A stretch of DNA of 64,000 bases from Flavobacterium aquaticum (GTDB lineage Bacteria > Bacteroidota > Bacteroidia > Flavobacteriales > Flavobacteriaceae): positions 124,001-188,000 of the forward strand of contig NZ_QLMI01000002.1 of the NCBI RefSeq assembly GCF_003259835.1, written 5' to 3'. The position numbers were made by a program, and so were the translations under genes. Below are positions 26,843-35,952 of this stretch, piece after piece; the first letter of the stretch is position 1, and the number at the start of each line of letters is the position of its first letter. The notes below the pieces were generated by a model. The model ran no database searches. It was not told the DNA's origin and saw only the letters and a program-made list of their open reading frames with translations.

Positions 26843-27217
26843 ATGAATGATTTAATTTACAAAAATGAAGTATATGAAATAGTTGGATTGTGCATGGAAG
26901 TTCATAATACTCTTGGCAAAGGTCACAATGAAAAAGTCTATGGAGATGCTTTGGAATTTGAGTTTAAATTAAATAAAATCGATTACATACGAGAACAAAA
27001 ATATACAATTGAGTATAAAGGAATTCAGTTACCTAGTTATTATTACTCTGACTTTACTATATACAACAACATTATTTTAGAGATTAAAGCAATTCAAACG
27101 CTTACATCAAGTGAAACAAAACAAGTGTTGAATTATTTGGCGGCTTCAAAATGTAATTTAGGATTGCTAGTAAATTTTGGAGAAGATAGTCTTAAATACA
27201 AAAGAATAATATTATAA
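26843..27217 (+). CDS. GxxExxY protein, PD-(D/E)XK nuclease-like
   Basis: 124 residues with the naming motif GHNEKVY at 27-33 and, further on, D70 (YYYSDF) and E80-I-K82 (IILEIKAI), which together have the form of a PD-(D/E)XK nuclease active site. GxxExxY proteins are abundant in Bacteroidota and of unproven function. The gene exactly fills the space between two inverted 27-nt arms: the ATG follows the left arm directly and the last base of the stop codon is the first base of the right arm. It has no room for an ordinary ribosome-binding region outside the arm. The link to a mobile or repeat-maintaining role is inference. Confidence 0.88.
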   Translation: MNDLIYKNEVYEIVGLCMEVHNTLGKGHNEKVYGDALEFEFKLNKIDYIREQKYTIEYKGIQLPSYYYSDFTIYNNIILEIKAIQTLTSSETKQVLNYLAASKCNLGLLVNFGEDSLKYKRIIL

Positions 27218-27243
27218 ATTAGTACTAATTTGTGAAATTAGTG
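27217..27243 (-). repeat. Right 27-nt arm flanking the GxxExxY gene
   Basis: The inverted counterpart of the left arm, with units AATTAGTA, AATTTGTG and AATTAGTG. Its first base is the final A of the TAA stop. Five of 27 positions differ from the left arm. Confidence 0.88.
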
Positions 27244-27259
27244 TTTTAATAAATTAAAA

Positions 27260-28045
27260 ATGAATTGTAAAACTTGTAATAATCCTTATGAAAACACCGC
27301 ACAATATTGTTCAAATTGTGGCGCTAAAATAGTTAGTGACAGACTTTCTTTAAAAGGAACTTGGGAAGAATTTGTTGGTCCTTTTTTTAGTTGGGATAAT
27401 AATTTTTGGAGAACTTTTATTGGCTTATTCACTAATCCAAAAGATGTTCTTGAAGCTTATATTTCTGGTGCAAGAAAAAAATATTTTCAACCTTTTTCGT
27501 ATATAATTTTATATGCAACGATAGCCGTTTTTTTCTATAAATTTTTCCCTTTGGATATTATTTTCGATTATTCGGAAGGATTTACAAAAGGTTACAATTC
27601 TACAAATTCATCAGGCAATGTTCCAAAAATAGACATGAAAGGTTTTATGGAAACCTTAATGAGTTATTACAACTTTTTTGTATTGCTTTTAATTCCAATA
27701 TATGCGCTAACGAGTTATATTATTTTTAATAAAAGAGGTCATAATTTTTTCGAACATTTGGTATTTAATAGTTACTTACAAACAAACTTAGGGTTCATAT
27801 CATTAGTATTACAAGTTGTTTTAGTCAATATTATAGGCATGAGTTTTGGAACATATTCTATTCTATTCCTATTATTATTTATACTATTCACACTTTATGC
27901 TTTTAAAAAGCTTTATGAACAAAACATAAAACAAAGTCTTATTTCAGGCGTAAAATATTTACTACTTTTTGCTGCATTATACCTCGTAATAATAATTGCA
28001 TTTTCTATATTCTTCGGTATAATATATATCATAACTTCAATGTAA
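27260..28045 (+). CDS. DUF3667 membrane protein with zinc ribbon (copy 1)
   Basis: 261 residues. An N-terminal zinc ribbon (C3-x2-C6 and C17-x2-C20) precedes the DUF3667 opening (KGTWEEFVGPFFSWDNNFWRTFIGLFTNPKDVLEAYISGARKKYFQPFSYI is compressed over about 30-80), then four or five membrane helices. DUF3667 proteins are common in Bacteroidota and of unknown function. The stop codon overlaps the start of the methyltransferase gene by one base (TAATG). A second member, with the same ribbon, lies at 40.6 kb. A role in membrane assembly is only a guess. Confidence 0.85.
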   Translation: MNCKTCNNPYENTAQYCSNCGAKIVSDRLSLKGTWEEFVGPFFSWDNNFWRTFIGLFTNPKDVLEAYISGARKKYFQPFSYIILYATIAVFFYKFFPLDIIFDYSEGFTKGYNSTNSSGNVPKIDMKGFMETLMSYYNFFVLLLIPIYALTSYIIFNKRGHNFFEHLVFNSYLQTNLGFISLVLQVVLVNIIGMSFGTYSILFLLLFILFTLYAFKKLYEQNIKQSLISGVKYLLLFAALYLVIIIAFSIFFGIIYIITSM

Positions 28046-28809
28046 TGAAAAAACTTTTTAAACTTATATTAAATACCATTCCTCGTCCAATATTAATTCG
28101 TTTGAGTATTGTGATCCGTCCAATTTTAGCTTTTTTATTAAAAGGAAGTCGCTTTACAGATCCAATTGATGGAAAAAGCTTTCGTATGTTTTTACCTTAT
28201 GGATATGGAACACAACGCAATAACGTTTTATCACCAAGTACACTTTCTTTAGAAAGACATCGCTTATTGTGGTTGTATTTAAAAAACGAAACCGATTTTT
28301 TTACCGCTCCAAAAAAAGTATTACACTTTGCACCTGAGCAAGAATTTTACAAACGTTTTAAAAAACAATCGAATTTAGATTACACTACTACCGATTTATT
28401 TTCGCCATTGGCTGATGTAAAAGCAGATATTTGTAATTTACCATTTGAAGATAATTCATACGACATTATTTTGTGTAATCACGTTTTGGAACACATTCCT
28501 GATGACACTAAAGCGATGCAAGAATTATATCGCGTTTTAAAACCAGGTGGAATGGGGATCTTTCAAATCCCTCAAGACTTATCAAGAGCGACTACTTTTA
28601 CAGATGATTCTATTACTGACCCAAAGGAAAGAGCAAAAATCTTCGGACAATATGACCACGTGAGAGTTTATGGTAGAGATTACTTTGACAAACTAAGAAG
28701 TATTGGATTTAAAGTAGAAGAAGTAGATTACACCAGAACAATAGCTCCCGAATTAGTAGAAAAATATTGTTTAGCAAAAGGAGAAATTATTCCGGTTTGT
28801 TATAAATAA
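28045..28809 (+). CDS. Class I SAM-dependent methyltransferase
   Basis: 254 residues with a Methyltransf_11-like core: motif I is modified (VLHFAPEQEFYKRFKK, about 89-104, no GxGxG), then DYTTTDLFSPLADVKADI, ICNLPFEDNSYDIILCNHVLEHIPDD and ELYRVLKPGGMGIFQIP, which are motifs II-III of the family. The phrase HFAPE in place of the glycine loop is a recurring variant among Bacteroidota methyltransferases acting on surface sugars or lipids; the substrate cannot be named. It is translationally coupled to the upstream DUF3667 gene and followed by a strong terminator. Confidence 0.88.
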   Translation: MKKLFKLILNTIPRPILIRLSIVIRPILAFLLKGSRFTDPIDGKSFRMFLPYGYGTQRNNVLSPSTLSLERHRLLWLYLKNETDFFTAPKKVLHFAPEQEFYKRFKKQSNLDYTTTDLFSPLADVKADICNLPFEDNSYDIILCNHVLEHIPDDTKAMQELYRVLKPGGMGIFQIPQDLSRATTFTDDSITDPKERAKIFGQYDHVRVYGRDYFDKLRSIGFKVEEVDYTRTIAPELVEKYCLAKGEIIPVCYK

Positions 28810-28810
28810 A

Positions 28811-28843
28811 AAAATCCCGCAATTATTACAATTGCGGGATTTT
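28811..28843 (+). terminator. Terminator, bidirectional
   Basis: A perfect 14-bp stem (28811-28824 with 28830-28843) and 5-base loop, A run left and T run right. It separates the methyltransferase from the convergent M16 peptidase. Confidence 0.9.
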
Positions 28844-28862
28844 GAATTTAATAAAAACCTAT

Positions 28863-31670
28863 TTATTCTTCTGGCATTAACATACCAATTACTTTATCTT
28901 TAGCTAAATATTTCTTAGCTACATCTTGAAGTTCTTTAACGGTTAAAGCATTCAATTTAGCTTCAAAATCAAATACTTCTTCCGGATTTACTCCATCTGT
29001 ATATTGACGTTTTAAAACTGCCATCCAATATCTGTTATCTTTCAAGCTTTCTTTGTATTCTAATCTTGACGCTTCTTTAAATTTATCCAAATCTTTTTGT
29101 TCTGGACCATTAGTAACCATTTTGTTTAATTCTCTTAAAGCAGATTCAGTAAGTTTTTCAGCATTTTCTGGTCCGCATGGGAAAGAAATTGAGAAATTAT
29201 AACTTCCGTAAGGTACTTTATTCATGCTTCCTCTTGCTCCTACTCCATACACACCACTTTCGTTTTCTCTTAATTCTTCTACTAATTTAATGGTTAATAC
29301 TTCACCTAATGCTTTGAAAGCAAATGCTTCTTTAGCATCGTATTTTGTATCACCATAAATCATGATGTTAACCGTACTTTTTGGATCTTTTCCTTTGTTT
29401 ACTACTTTTTTGTGCGAACCTTTAAGCATTCTGTAACCTAAATCTTTAGCACTTTCTTTGATATTTTTATCAGAAGGTAATGATGCGATATATTTCGCTG
29501 CAAAAGCTTCCATTTGCGCTTCATCAAAATTTCCAACAAAGTAAAAATTAAAATCAGCTGCATTTGCAAAACGCTCTTTGTATTTTTTATAAGCTAATTC
29601 ATAATCCGCTTTATCAAAATCTTCTTCTTTTGGAAAACCTTTATATCTTGGATTTTCTTTGTTCAAATACGTATAAAATTCATTCGAAAAATAAGTTGCC
29701 GGTTGCGACATCATATTTGCCATAAACCCTTTTTGTTTCGTAATAAAACCAGCAAAAGCATCTTTATCTAAATTCAAATCAGTGAAATAAGCATACGTCA
29801 TTTGAAATAAATACTCTAAATCTTTTGGAGTAGAAGAACCATTTAACCCTTCATAAACTCCACTAACATACGGATTTACTCTTGCGATTTTTCCTGTCAT
29901 GAATTTATTGATATCATTTTTAGACATTCCTGAAAAACCTGCTTCAGACAAACCACCCATTGCTAATGAAACTTTTGCCATTTCATCATTTGAAAATAAA
30001 TTTGAACCTCCAAAACTGATTGCTTCAAACATTACTTGGTCGTTTTTAAAATCGGTCTTTTTGTAAACAACTGTTGCTCCGTTAGAAAGTTTTAAAGTAG
30101 TAGTTCCAAGCTTAGCATTGCTTTCTTTTGAAACTACACTTCCTTCTTTAACCGGATTTCTCAACAAACTTTCAGATACTTTTGTTTCTGTGTAAGCTGT
30201 TAATTCATTTTTATTTACTGTTAATGAATTTAAAACTTCTTGTTCTGTTGGTTTTACTAAACCATCTTTTTCTGGTCCAGTTAAAATAACTACTCTATTA
30301 TCTTCTTTTAAATATTTAGCAATTAAACCATTTGTATCTTCAACAGAAATGGTTGGCAACATCTTTTTAAAGACATCAAACGTCCATTCGATACTTGGAA
30401 TTGGTTCTTTTTCTAAGAAATTTGCTTGATATTCTGATACGAAATTTTCAGATTCACTTTTCTCTCTTTCGTTATACTGTCTTTCAATTTGAGATAAGAA
30501 TTCGGCTTTTGCGCGATCTAATTCGCCTTGGGTAAACCCAAATTGTTTTACTCTTTCATTCTCTTTTACTAACACTTTTAAAGCTTCTAATTGCTTGTCC
30601 TGAGCTACCATTGCAAAAGATTGAAATGCTTCTTTAGTTCTTGCCCAGGTACCACCATGATACGTATATCCAAAATTAAAAGGTGGATTTGGACTGTTTT
30701 GTAACTCTTCTAATCTGTTATTTAACATCGTAGAAAAAAGTCCTTTGGCAAGATATTCTTTAAAATCACCAAGAGTTGTAACTTTCTTAGGCTCTGCATA
30801 ATCTTTATACAATAATTGCACCTGAGCAAATGCTGCTTCTTTATCTGATTCTACAGCTACGAAAGTTTCTTTGTGATTAGGAACATCATAAAATTTTCTC
30901 TCTTTTTGTTTCTTTGGATTTTTATATTTTCCAAAATGAGCGATAATTTTTTGCTCCATTTCGGCAACATCGATATCTCCAACAACAATTACAGCCATTA
31001 AATTTGGGCGATACCAATCTTTATAAAAACTCGTTAATTTATCATACGTGAAGTTTTCTAAAATTTCTTTTTGACCAATAGGAAGACGTTTTGCATATAA
31101 CGAATTGTACATCATTTTAGGCATAAAACGTCCCATCATTCTTTTGTCAGCACCTAAACCTAAGCGATATTCTTCTAAAACAACACCTCTTTCTTTATCA
31201 ATTTCTTCTGGAGTTAAAGTAGTATTGAACGCCCAATCTTCGATAATTTGGAACCCTTTTTCTACTTTTTCTTTATCATCTGAAGGAATTGGTAAAAAGT
31301 AAACCGTTTCATCAAAACTCGTGTAAGCGTTTAAATGTTGGCCAAATTTTACTCCGATATTTTGAAGATAATTTACCAATTCATTTTTAGGAAAACGTTT
31401 TGTGCCATTGAAACACATGTGCTCCATGAAGTGCGCTAAACCTTGCTGCTCATCGGTTTCTTGAATGGAACCTGCATTAACAACTAGACGTAAATCAACC
31501 TTATCTTCAGGTTTTGCATTTTTACGGATATAATAGGTTAATCCGTTTGAAAGTTTTCCGATTTTTACATTTGGATCAGTCGGAATTGGATCTTCAAGCT
31601 TGAAATCCTGCGCAAAAAGAAACGCTGGAGCCAAAAGCAATAAAGAAATGGAAAAGTGAAATTTCTTCAT
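28863..31670 (-). CDS. M16-family (insulinase-like) zinc peptidase, exported, two-domain
   Basis: 935 residues: signal peptide (MKKFHFSISLLLLAPAFLFAQ), an active N-terminal M16 half with inverted zinc motif H80-FM-E83-H84 and third ligand E160 (KERGVVLEEY), and a C-terminal M16-like half without the HxxEH motif (RLEYKESLKDNRYWMAVLKRQY near the end). Such pitrilysin/PqqL-like enzymes form a closed chamber and degrade oligopeptides in the periplasm. The length fits the fused two-domain class. It is transcribed alone, downstream of apbE on the same strand with a 92-base gap. Confidence 0.93.
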   Translation of the reverse strand: MKKFHFSISLLLLAPAFLFAQDFKLEDPIPTDPNVKIGKLSNGLTYYIRKNAKPEDKVDLRLVVNAGSIQETDEQQGLAHFMEHMCFNGTKRFPKNELVNYLQNIGVKFGQHLNAYTSFDETVYFLPIPSDDKEKVEKGFQIIEDWAFNTTLTPEEIDKERGVVLEEYRLGLGADKRMMGRFMPKMMYNSLYAKRLPIGQKEILENFTYDKLTSFYKDWYRPNLMAVIVVGDIDVAEMEQKIIAHFGKYKNPKKQKERKFYDVPNHKETFVAVESDKEAAFAQVQLLYKDYAEPKKVTTLGDFKEYLAKGLFSTMLNNRLEELQNSPNPPFNFGYTYHGGTWARTKEAFQSFAMVAQDKQLEALKVLVKENERVKQFGFTQGELDRAKAEFLSQIERQYNEREKSESENFVSEYQANFLEKEPIPSIEWTFDVFKKMLPTISVEDTNGLIAKYLKEDNRVVILTGPEKDGLVKPTEQEVLNSLTVNKNELTAYTETKVSESLLRNPVKEGSVVSKESNAKLGTTTLKLSNGATVVYKKTDFKNDQVMFEAISFGGSNLFSNDEMAKVSLAMGGLSEAGFSGMSKNDINKFMTGKIARVNPYVSGVYEGLNGSSTPKDLEYLFQMTYAYFTDLNLDKDAFAGFITKQKGFMANMMSQPATYFSNEFYTYLNKENPRYKGFPKEEDFDKADYELAYKKYKERFANAADFNFYFVGNFDEAQMEAFAAKYIASLPSDKNIKESAKDLGYRMLKGSHKKVVNKGKDPKSTVNIMIYGDTKYDAKEAFAFKALGEVLTIKLVEELRENESGVYGVGARGSMNKVPYGSYNFSISFPCGPENAEKLTESALRELNKMVTNGPEQKDLDKFKEASRLEYKESLKDNRYWMAVLKRQYTDGVNPEEVFDFEAKLNALTVKELQDVAKKYLAKDKVIGMLMPEE

Positions 31671-31762
31671 AAAATTTGATTTTGTTTGGATAAAATTATC
31701 TTTATAACTACAAAATCAAAAGTTTATTATGCAAGTTTTAACAATTAATTTCTTATTTGGAA

Positions 31763-32779
31763 TTAGTCTATAATCAAAGAATTGAAATTTTCTGTAGTAA
31801 ATTGCTGCATTTTATTGTTAGAATCCGAGTAAAGAAGCATTACATGCAGTTCTGGATGCTTTTGTAAGAACACCTTACTTTCCTCTAAACTCATTAACAT
31901 AAAAGCAGTTGCGTAACCATCTGAAAGAGCAGATGATTTTGATAAAACGGTTGAACTTAATACATTGTTTTTTTGAGCCAATCCTGTTTTAGGATTTATG
32001 ATATGCACAAATTTTTCACCTGTTTTTTCATCAATCATTACTTTTCGATAATTTCCAGAAGTTGCCATTCCTAAGTTTTCTAAATTTACTTTAGCAATTA
32101 AAGTACGTTCTTCAGGTTTTTGTAAAGGATCGTCGATTCCTACTACCCAATTCTTATTATCAATCGTGTTTTTACCTAATGCGAATAATTCGCCGCCGAT
32201 TTCTACAATGGCATTTTCAATTCCTTCTGATTTTAAGTAATTCACTACAACATCTACCGAATATCCTTGAGCAATTGCATTAAAATCGATGAAAGTTTGG
32301 TTGTACTTTTTTGAAATGGTTTTATTTAAATTTAAAGCAATCTTATCAAAACCTACAAATTGTAACAAACTATCAACTTGTTTTTGAGATAAATCTTGGT
32401 GTTTTTTATTTGGTCCAAAACCATAAGCGTTCACTAAAACACCAATTGTTGGGTCGAACAAACCATCTGTTTCTTTATAAATTTGGTTGGAAAGTTGAAA
32501 CGTTTCTGTAAAGAACTCATCTAACACAACAGTTGAATCTCCGGCATTTATTTTAGAAATTTTAGAATCTGGTCGATACGTAGAAAGCGATAAATCGAAA
32601 GCAGTTAACAAAGAATCTATTTGATTTTTAGTTACTTTTTCTTCTGATGCAATATATTTTATAGAATAGGTACTTCCTTGTGCTTCGCCTTGAATGGTGT
32701 AAAAATCTGTAGTTTTAGTACATGAAGTAAATAAAATTGCTACAATTAGAAAACTATAAAATCTCTTTAATTCCTTCAT
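31763..32779 (-). CDS. apbE: FAD:protein FMN transferase, lipoprotein
   Basis: 338 residues. Lipoprotein signal with Cys20 (IVAILFTSC). ApbE motifs in order: STYRPDSKISKIN, FDFTIGVLVNAYGFG-like block (DPTIGVLVNAYGFGP), IDFNAIAQGYSVDVV, GGELFALGKN, GMATSGNYRK, HIINPKTG and a C-terminal SDGYATAFMLM. ApbE uses FAD to attach FMN to a threonine of NqrB and NqrC in the periplasm-facing domains; the nqr operon lies just upstream. Its start overlaps the preceding small gene by 26 bases, so the two form one unit, separated from nqrF by a terminator. Confidence 0.94.
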   Translation of the reverse strand: MKELKRFYSFLIVAILFTSCTKTTDFYTIQGEAQGSTYSIKYIASEEKVTKNQIDSLLTAFDLSLSTYRPDSKISKINAGDSTVVLDEFFTETFQLSNQIYKETDGLFDPTIGVLVNAYGFGPNKKHQDLSQKQVDSLLQFVGFDKIALNLNKTISKKYNQTFIDFNAIAQGYSVDVVVNYLKSEGIENAIVEIGGELFALGKNTIDNKNWVVGIDDPLQKPEERTLIAKVNLENLGMATSGNYRKVMIDEKTGEKFVHIINPKTGLAQKNNVLSSTVLSKSSALSDGYATAFMLMSLEESKVFLQKHPELHVMLLYSDSNNKMQQFTTENFNSLIID

Positions 32780-33119
32780 AATTTAAAATATAATCTTGAT
32801 TTTTTAAAATGGGCTTTTCGAAATCTTCGGCATTGGCAAAACCAACTCCTGCAAACAAAACTTTAGCTTTTTTCTCTTTGGCGTGACTGATGAAGGTTTC
32901 CATAAATACCACATCATATTCCGCAGGATTATCAGGATACGTAACCGCTTGTACCATCACAAAATGCAAGGTATTCGTAGGTTTATCTACACAAACAAAT
33001 TGCGGATGTTTTTTCATCTGGCTGTTAATGGCGATGAACTCAAATCCTTGTTTTTCGAGTTCTTTTCCCACGTGATTCATGGCCAAATGATGTAAGTCTT
33101 GTAGTGATAATTGTTCCAT
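32754..33119 (-). CDS. Small conserved protein between nqrF and apbE, function unknown
   Basis: 121 residues, soluble, with no membrane segment and no Fe-S or flavin motif. Phrases include MNHVGKELEKQGFEFIAINSQ, PQFVCVDK, LHFVMVQAVTYPDNPAEYD and AKVLFAGVGFANAEDFEKP. Such genes are often labelled Na+-translocating NADH-quinone reductase subunit F in flavobacterial genomes, but nothing here resembles NqrF; the label probably comes from position. It could help ApbE or Nqr assembly. It overlaps apbE by 26 bases and has a TAnnTTTG element only four bases before its ATG, suggesting a leaderless transcript. Confidence 0.8.
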   Translation of the reverse strand: MEQLSLQDLHHLAMNHVGKELEKQGFEFIAINSQMKKHPQFVCVDKPTNTLHFVMVQAVTYPDNPAEYDVVFMETFISHAKEKKAKVLFAGVGFANAEDFEKPILKNQDYILNYEGIKEIL

Positions 33120-33123
33120 GCTG

Positions 33124-33131
33124 CAAAGGTA
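33124..33131 (-). promoter_or_regulatory. Probable -7 element of the small gene-apbE unit
   Basis: Minus-strand TACCTTTG fits TAnnTTTG and ends four bases before the ATG, so the transcript would begin at or near the start codon. A -33 TTG is not visible, so this is moderate evidence. Confidence 0.5.
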
Positions 33132-33151
33132 GTTAATCTAATTGAAAGCAT

Positions 33152-33182
33152 AAAAAAACCGACTCATTTCTGAATCGGTTTT
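33152..33182 (-). terminator. Terminator of the nqr operon
   Basis: Stem AAAACCGA (33155-33162) with TCGGTTTT (33175-33182) and extra inner pairs; on the minus strand it is followed by seven T. It lies directly after nqrF. Confidence 0.85.
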
Positions 33183-33199
33183 GATATATAAAATTTGGA

Positions 33200-34492
33200 T
33201 TAACCTCCGAAGTCGTCGAAACGAACATTTTCTTTTGGCACACCCCAATCGTCACACATTTTTACAACTGCGTTATTCATCATTGGTGGTCCACAGAAAT
33301 AGAATTCGATATCTTCTGGTGAATCGTGTAATTTCAAGTGATTATCGATAACTACGTTATGGATAAATCCTACGAAACCATCACCTTCTCCATTTGGTCC
33401 ATCTTTCACTTTCCAGTTATCTTCTGGTAAAGGTTCAGATAACGCGATATGGAATTTGAAGTTAGGAAAATCTTTCTCTAAAGCTCTAAAGTGGTCAACA
33501 TAGAACAACTCACGCTTAGAACGACCTCCGTACCAATACGTAACTTTTCTTCCAGTTTTAACTGTACGGAATAAGTGGTATAAGTGCGAACGCATTGGCG
33601 CCATACCAGCTCCACCACCTACATACAACATTTCTGCATCAGATTCGTTGATGAAGAATTCACCGTAAGGTCCTGAAACAGTTACAGTATCTCCTGCTTT
33701 TCTTGAGAAAACGTATGAAGAAGCAATACCCGGGTTTACTTTCATCCAATCGTTAGTAGCTCTATCAAATGGAGGCGTTGCAATACGAACGTTCAACATA
33801 ATTTTTCTTCCTTCTGCAGGGTAAGAAGCCATAGAGTAAGCTCTTTCAACCAATTCGTTATTTTTCATAACTAATGGCCATAATTTAAACTTATCCCACT
33901 CGATTTTGAATTTTTCAGGTTCACCTGGATGTTCTACCGGGTGAGCTGTAATATCAATATCTGTAAATTTCACTTCACAAGCTGGGATTTCAATTTGGAT
34001 ATAACCTCCAGCTTCGTAGTGCATATCTTCTGGTAACTCAACGATAAATTCTTTAATAAAAGAAGCTACGTTGTAGTTAGAATATACTTTTGCTTCGAAT
34101 TTTTTGATACCAAAAATTTCTTCAGGAACTTCGATTACCATGTCTTGTTTTACTTTAACTTGACATCCTAATCTCCATCCTTCTGCTAATTCTTTACGCG
34201 TAAAGTTTGGTATTTCTGTTGGTAAAGGTTCTCCACCACCATCTAATACTTTACATTTACATTGTAAACAAGAGCCTCCACCACCACAAGCTGATGGTAA
34301 GAAGATTTTATTATTCCCTAAAGTAGTAAGAAGTGTACTACCTCCACCTACTTCGATTTCGTTTTCACCGTTAATTTTAATCTTTACAGCACCCGAGTTT
34401 ACTAATTTAGATTTTGCATATAATAGCATAAACACCATTAGTAAAATAAGCGCTAAGAAAGCTAAAATCGAATATGTAATTAATTCAAACAT
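33200..34492 (-). CDS. nqrF: Na+-translocating NADH:quinone reductase subunit F
   Basis: 430 residues: an N-terminal membrane helix (about 3-25), a ferredoxin domain with the 2Fe-2S ligands C69, C75, C78 and C110, then a ferredoxin-reductase module with FAD motif RAYSMASYP, PYGEFFI and the NADH-binding GGGAGMAPMRSHL, ending FDDFGG. NqrF is the electron entry point, taking two electrons from cytoplasmic NADH. It is the last gene of nqrABCDEF and is followed by a terminator. Confidence 0.97.
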   Translation of the reverse strand: MFELITYSILAFLALILLMVFMLLYAKSKLVNSGAVKIKINGENEIEVGGGSTLLTTLGNNKIFLPSACGGGGSCLQCKCKVLDGGGEPLPTEIPNFTRKELAEGWRLGCQVKVKQDMVIEVPEEIFGIKKFEAKVYSNYNVASFIKEFIVELPEDMHYEAGGYIQIEIPACEVKFTDIDITAHPVEHPGEPEKFKIEWDKFKLWPLVMKNNELVERAYSMASYPAEGRKIMLNVRIATPPFDRATNDWMKVNPGIASSYVFSRKAGDTVTVSGPYGEFFINESDAEMLYVGGGAGMAPMRSHLYHLFRTVKTGRKVTYWYGGRSKRELFYVDHFRALEKDFPNFKFHIALSEPLPEDNWKVKDGPNGEGDGFVGFIHNVVIDNHLKLHDSPEDIEFYFCGPPMMNNAVVKMCDDWGVPKENVRFDDFGG

Positions 34493-34517
34493 AATTTCAA
34501 TTTTTAATGTTATACTA

Positions 34518-35276
34518 TTATTTAACTACTTGAGTTGAATCTACTTTTACTGAATCTACAGCTACTTGAACTGAATCAACTACTGGAGTTTCAACAACTG
34601 CTGGAGCTGGAGTTTCAACTTTAGCTTCTGGCTTTTTGTTTAATGCATTAAGGTCAATTCCACCAAAACTCATAAAACCAATAGCCATCAAACCTGTTAA
34701 AATAAAAGTAATTCCTAAACCTCTCAAAGGAGCTAATACGTTGGAATATTCCATTTTTTCACGGATAGCTGCTAATGCAACAATTGCAATTAACCAACCA
34801 AAACCAGATGCAAAACCGAAAGTTATTACATGACCTAATGAAGAATATGTTCCACCATCAACTCTTTGTTGCATGAACAATGAACCACCTAAGATAGCAC
34901 AGTTTACTGCAATAAGCGGTAAGAAAATACCTAATGAGTTATATAATGAAGGAGCAAATTTCTCAACAATCATTTCTACTAACTGTACCATTGTTGCTAC
35001 AGAAGCGATGAATAAAATGAATGTTAAAAAGCTCAAATCTAATTCAGCTAACGATGGATCTAACCAAGCTAATGCACCAGCACCTAAAACATAATGATAA
35101 ATTAAATAGTTTAAAGGAACAGTTATTACTTGTACAAATATTACAGCAATTCCAAGACCAATAGCTGTTGATACTTTTTTAGAAACGGCCAAAAACGAAC
35201 ACATTCCTAAGAAGTATGCAAAAATCATGTTATCAATGAAAACTGATTTTAAAAATATATTGATATATTCAAACAT
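34518..35276 (-). CDS. nqrE: Na+-translocating NADH:quinone reductase subunit E, with long C-terminal tail
   Basis: 252 residues against about 200 in well-studied NqrE. The first 205 residues are the usual six-helix membrane subunit, with the iron-binding cysteines C26 (FLGMCSF) and C126 (AVNCAIL). The extra 45 residues after [13 protein letters not shown] are rich in V, D, S, T and P, with repeats of the kind [19 protein letters not shown]; they have no membrane segment. The tail is encoded in frame without any sign of frameshift. NqrE with NqrD binds the intramembrane iron centre. Confidence 0.95.
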   Translation of the reverse strand: MFEYINIFLKSVFIDNMIFAYFLGMCSFLAVSKKVSTAIGLGIAVIFVQVITVPLNYLIYHYVLGAGALAWLDPSLAELDLSFLTFILFIASVATMVQLVEMIVEKFAPSLYNSLGIFLPLIAVNCAILGGSLFMQQRVDGGTYSSLGHVITFGFASGFGWLIAIVALAAIREKMEYSNVLAPLRGLGITFILTGLMAIGFMSFGGIDLNALNKKPEAKVETPAPAVVETPVVDSVQVAVDSVKVDSTQVVK

Positions 35277-35281
35277 AGCTA

Positions 35282-35947
35282 TTATTTTTTCTCGATTAAT
35301 TTCTTGTTAATTCCTCTTTGTACCCAAATTACGATACCTACCATAACTAAGGCCATTGGAGCTAATAACATAAATCCGTTATTAACATATCCAGTAGCAT
35401 ACAAACCTGTTTTTTCAACAGAATTTCCAAAGATTTCGATTCCGAATAATTTTCCTGAACCGAATAATTCTCTAAAAAATGCAACTACCAATAAAATGAT
35501 TCCATATCCTAAACCATTTCCTAAACCGTCTAAGAAAGAAGGCCATGGTTTGTTACCTAAAGCAAATGCTTCAAAACGTCCCATTAAGATACAGTTGGTA
35601 ATAATTAATCCTACGAATACTGATAATTGTTTGCTGATATCATAAGCATAAGCCTTCAAAACTTGGTCAACCAAGATTACTAAAGCTGCTGCTACAACCA
35701 ACTGAACAATGATACGGATTCTACTTGGAATTAAATTTCTTAATAATGATACAATTACGTTACCAAAAGCTACTACCGCAGTTACTGAAAGTGCCATTAC
35801 AAAGGCATTTTTCATTTGAACTGTTACCGCTAAAGCTGAACAAATACCTAATACCTGAACCGTTACTGGGTTATCGTCATTAAATGGATTTGTAATTAAC
35901 TTAATATTACTTTTTGAAAATAATCCTTCTTTGTTGTTTTCTGCCAT
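35282..35947 (-). CDS. nqrD: Na+-translocating NADH:quinone reductase subunit D
   Basis: 221 residues, six membrane helices, normal NqrD length. C36 (VLGICSALA) and C119 (ITNCILMGR) are the expected ligands of the shared iron centre with Nqr[28 protein letters not shown] is a typical NqrD loop. It lies five bases from nqrE and from nqrC, in the conserved order of the operon. Confidence 0.96.
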   Translation of the reverse strand: MAENNKEGLFSKSNIKLITNPFNDDNPVTVQVLGICSALAVTVQMKNAFVMALSVTAVVAFGNVIVSLLRNLIPSRIRIIVQLVVAAALVILVDQVLKAYAYDISKQLSVFVGLIITNCILMGRFEAFALGNKPWPSFLDGLGNGLGYGIILLVVAFFRELFGSGKLFGIEIFGNSVEKTGLYATGYVNNGFMLLAPMALVMVGIVIWVQRGINKKLIEKK

Positions 35948-35952
35948 GACGA

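Noticed and set aside
32754..33119. Annotation as NADH:quinone reductase subunit F
   Set aside because: It has no ferredoxin cysteines, FAD or NADH motif; the true nqrF is the next gene upstream.
35304..35645. Open frames of 60-113 codons opposite nqr genes (also 36919-37239 and 34636-34833)
   Set aside because: They are antisense shadows; low-complexity I/N/P/K protein and no start or promoter signal, while the nqr frames are fully supported.
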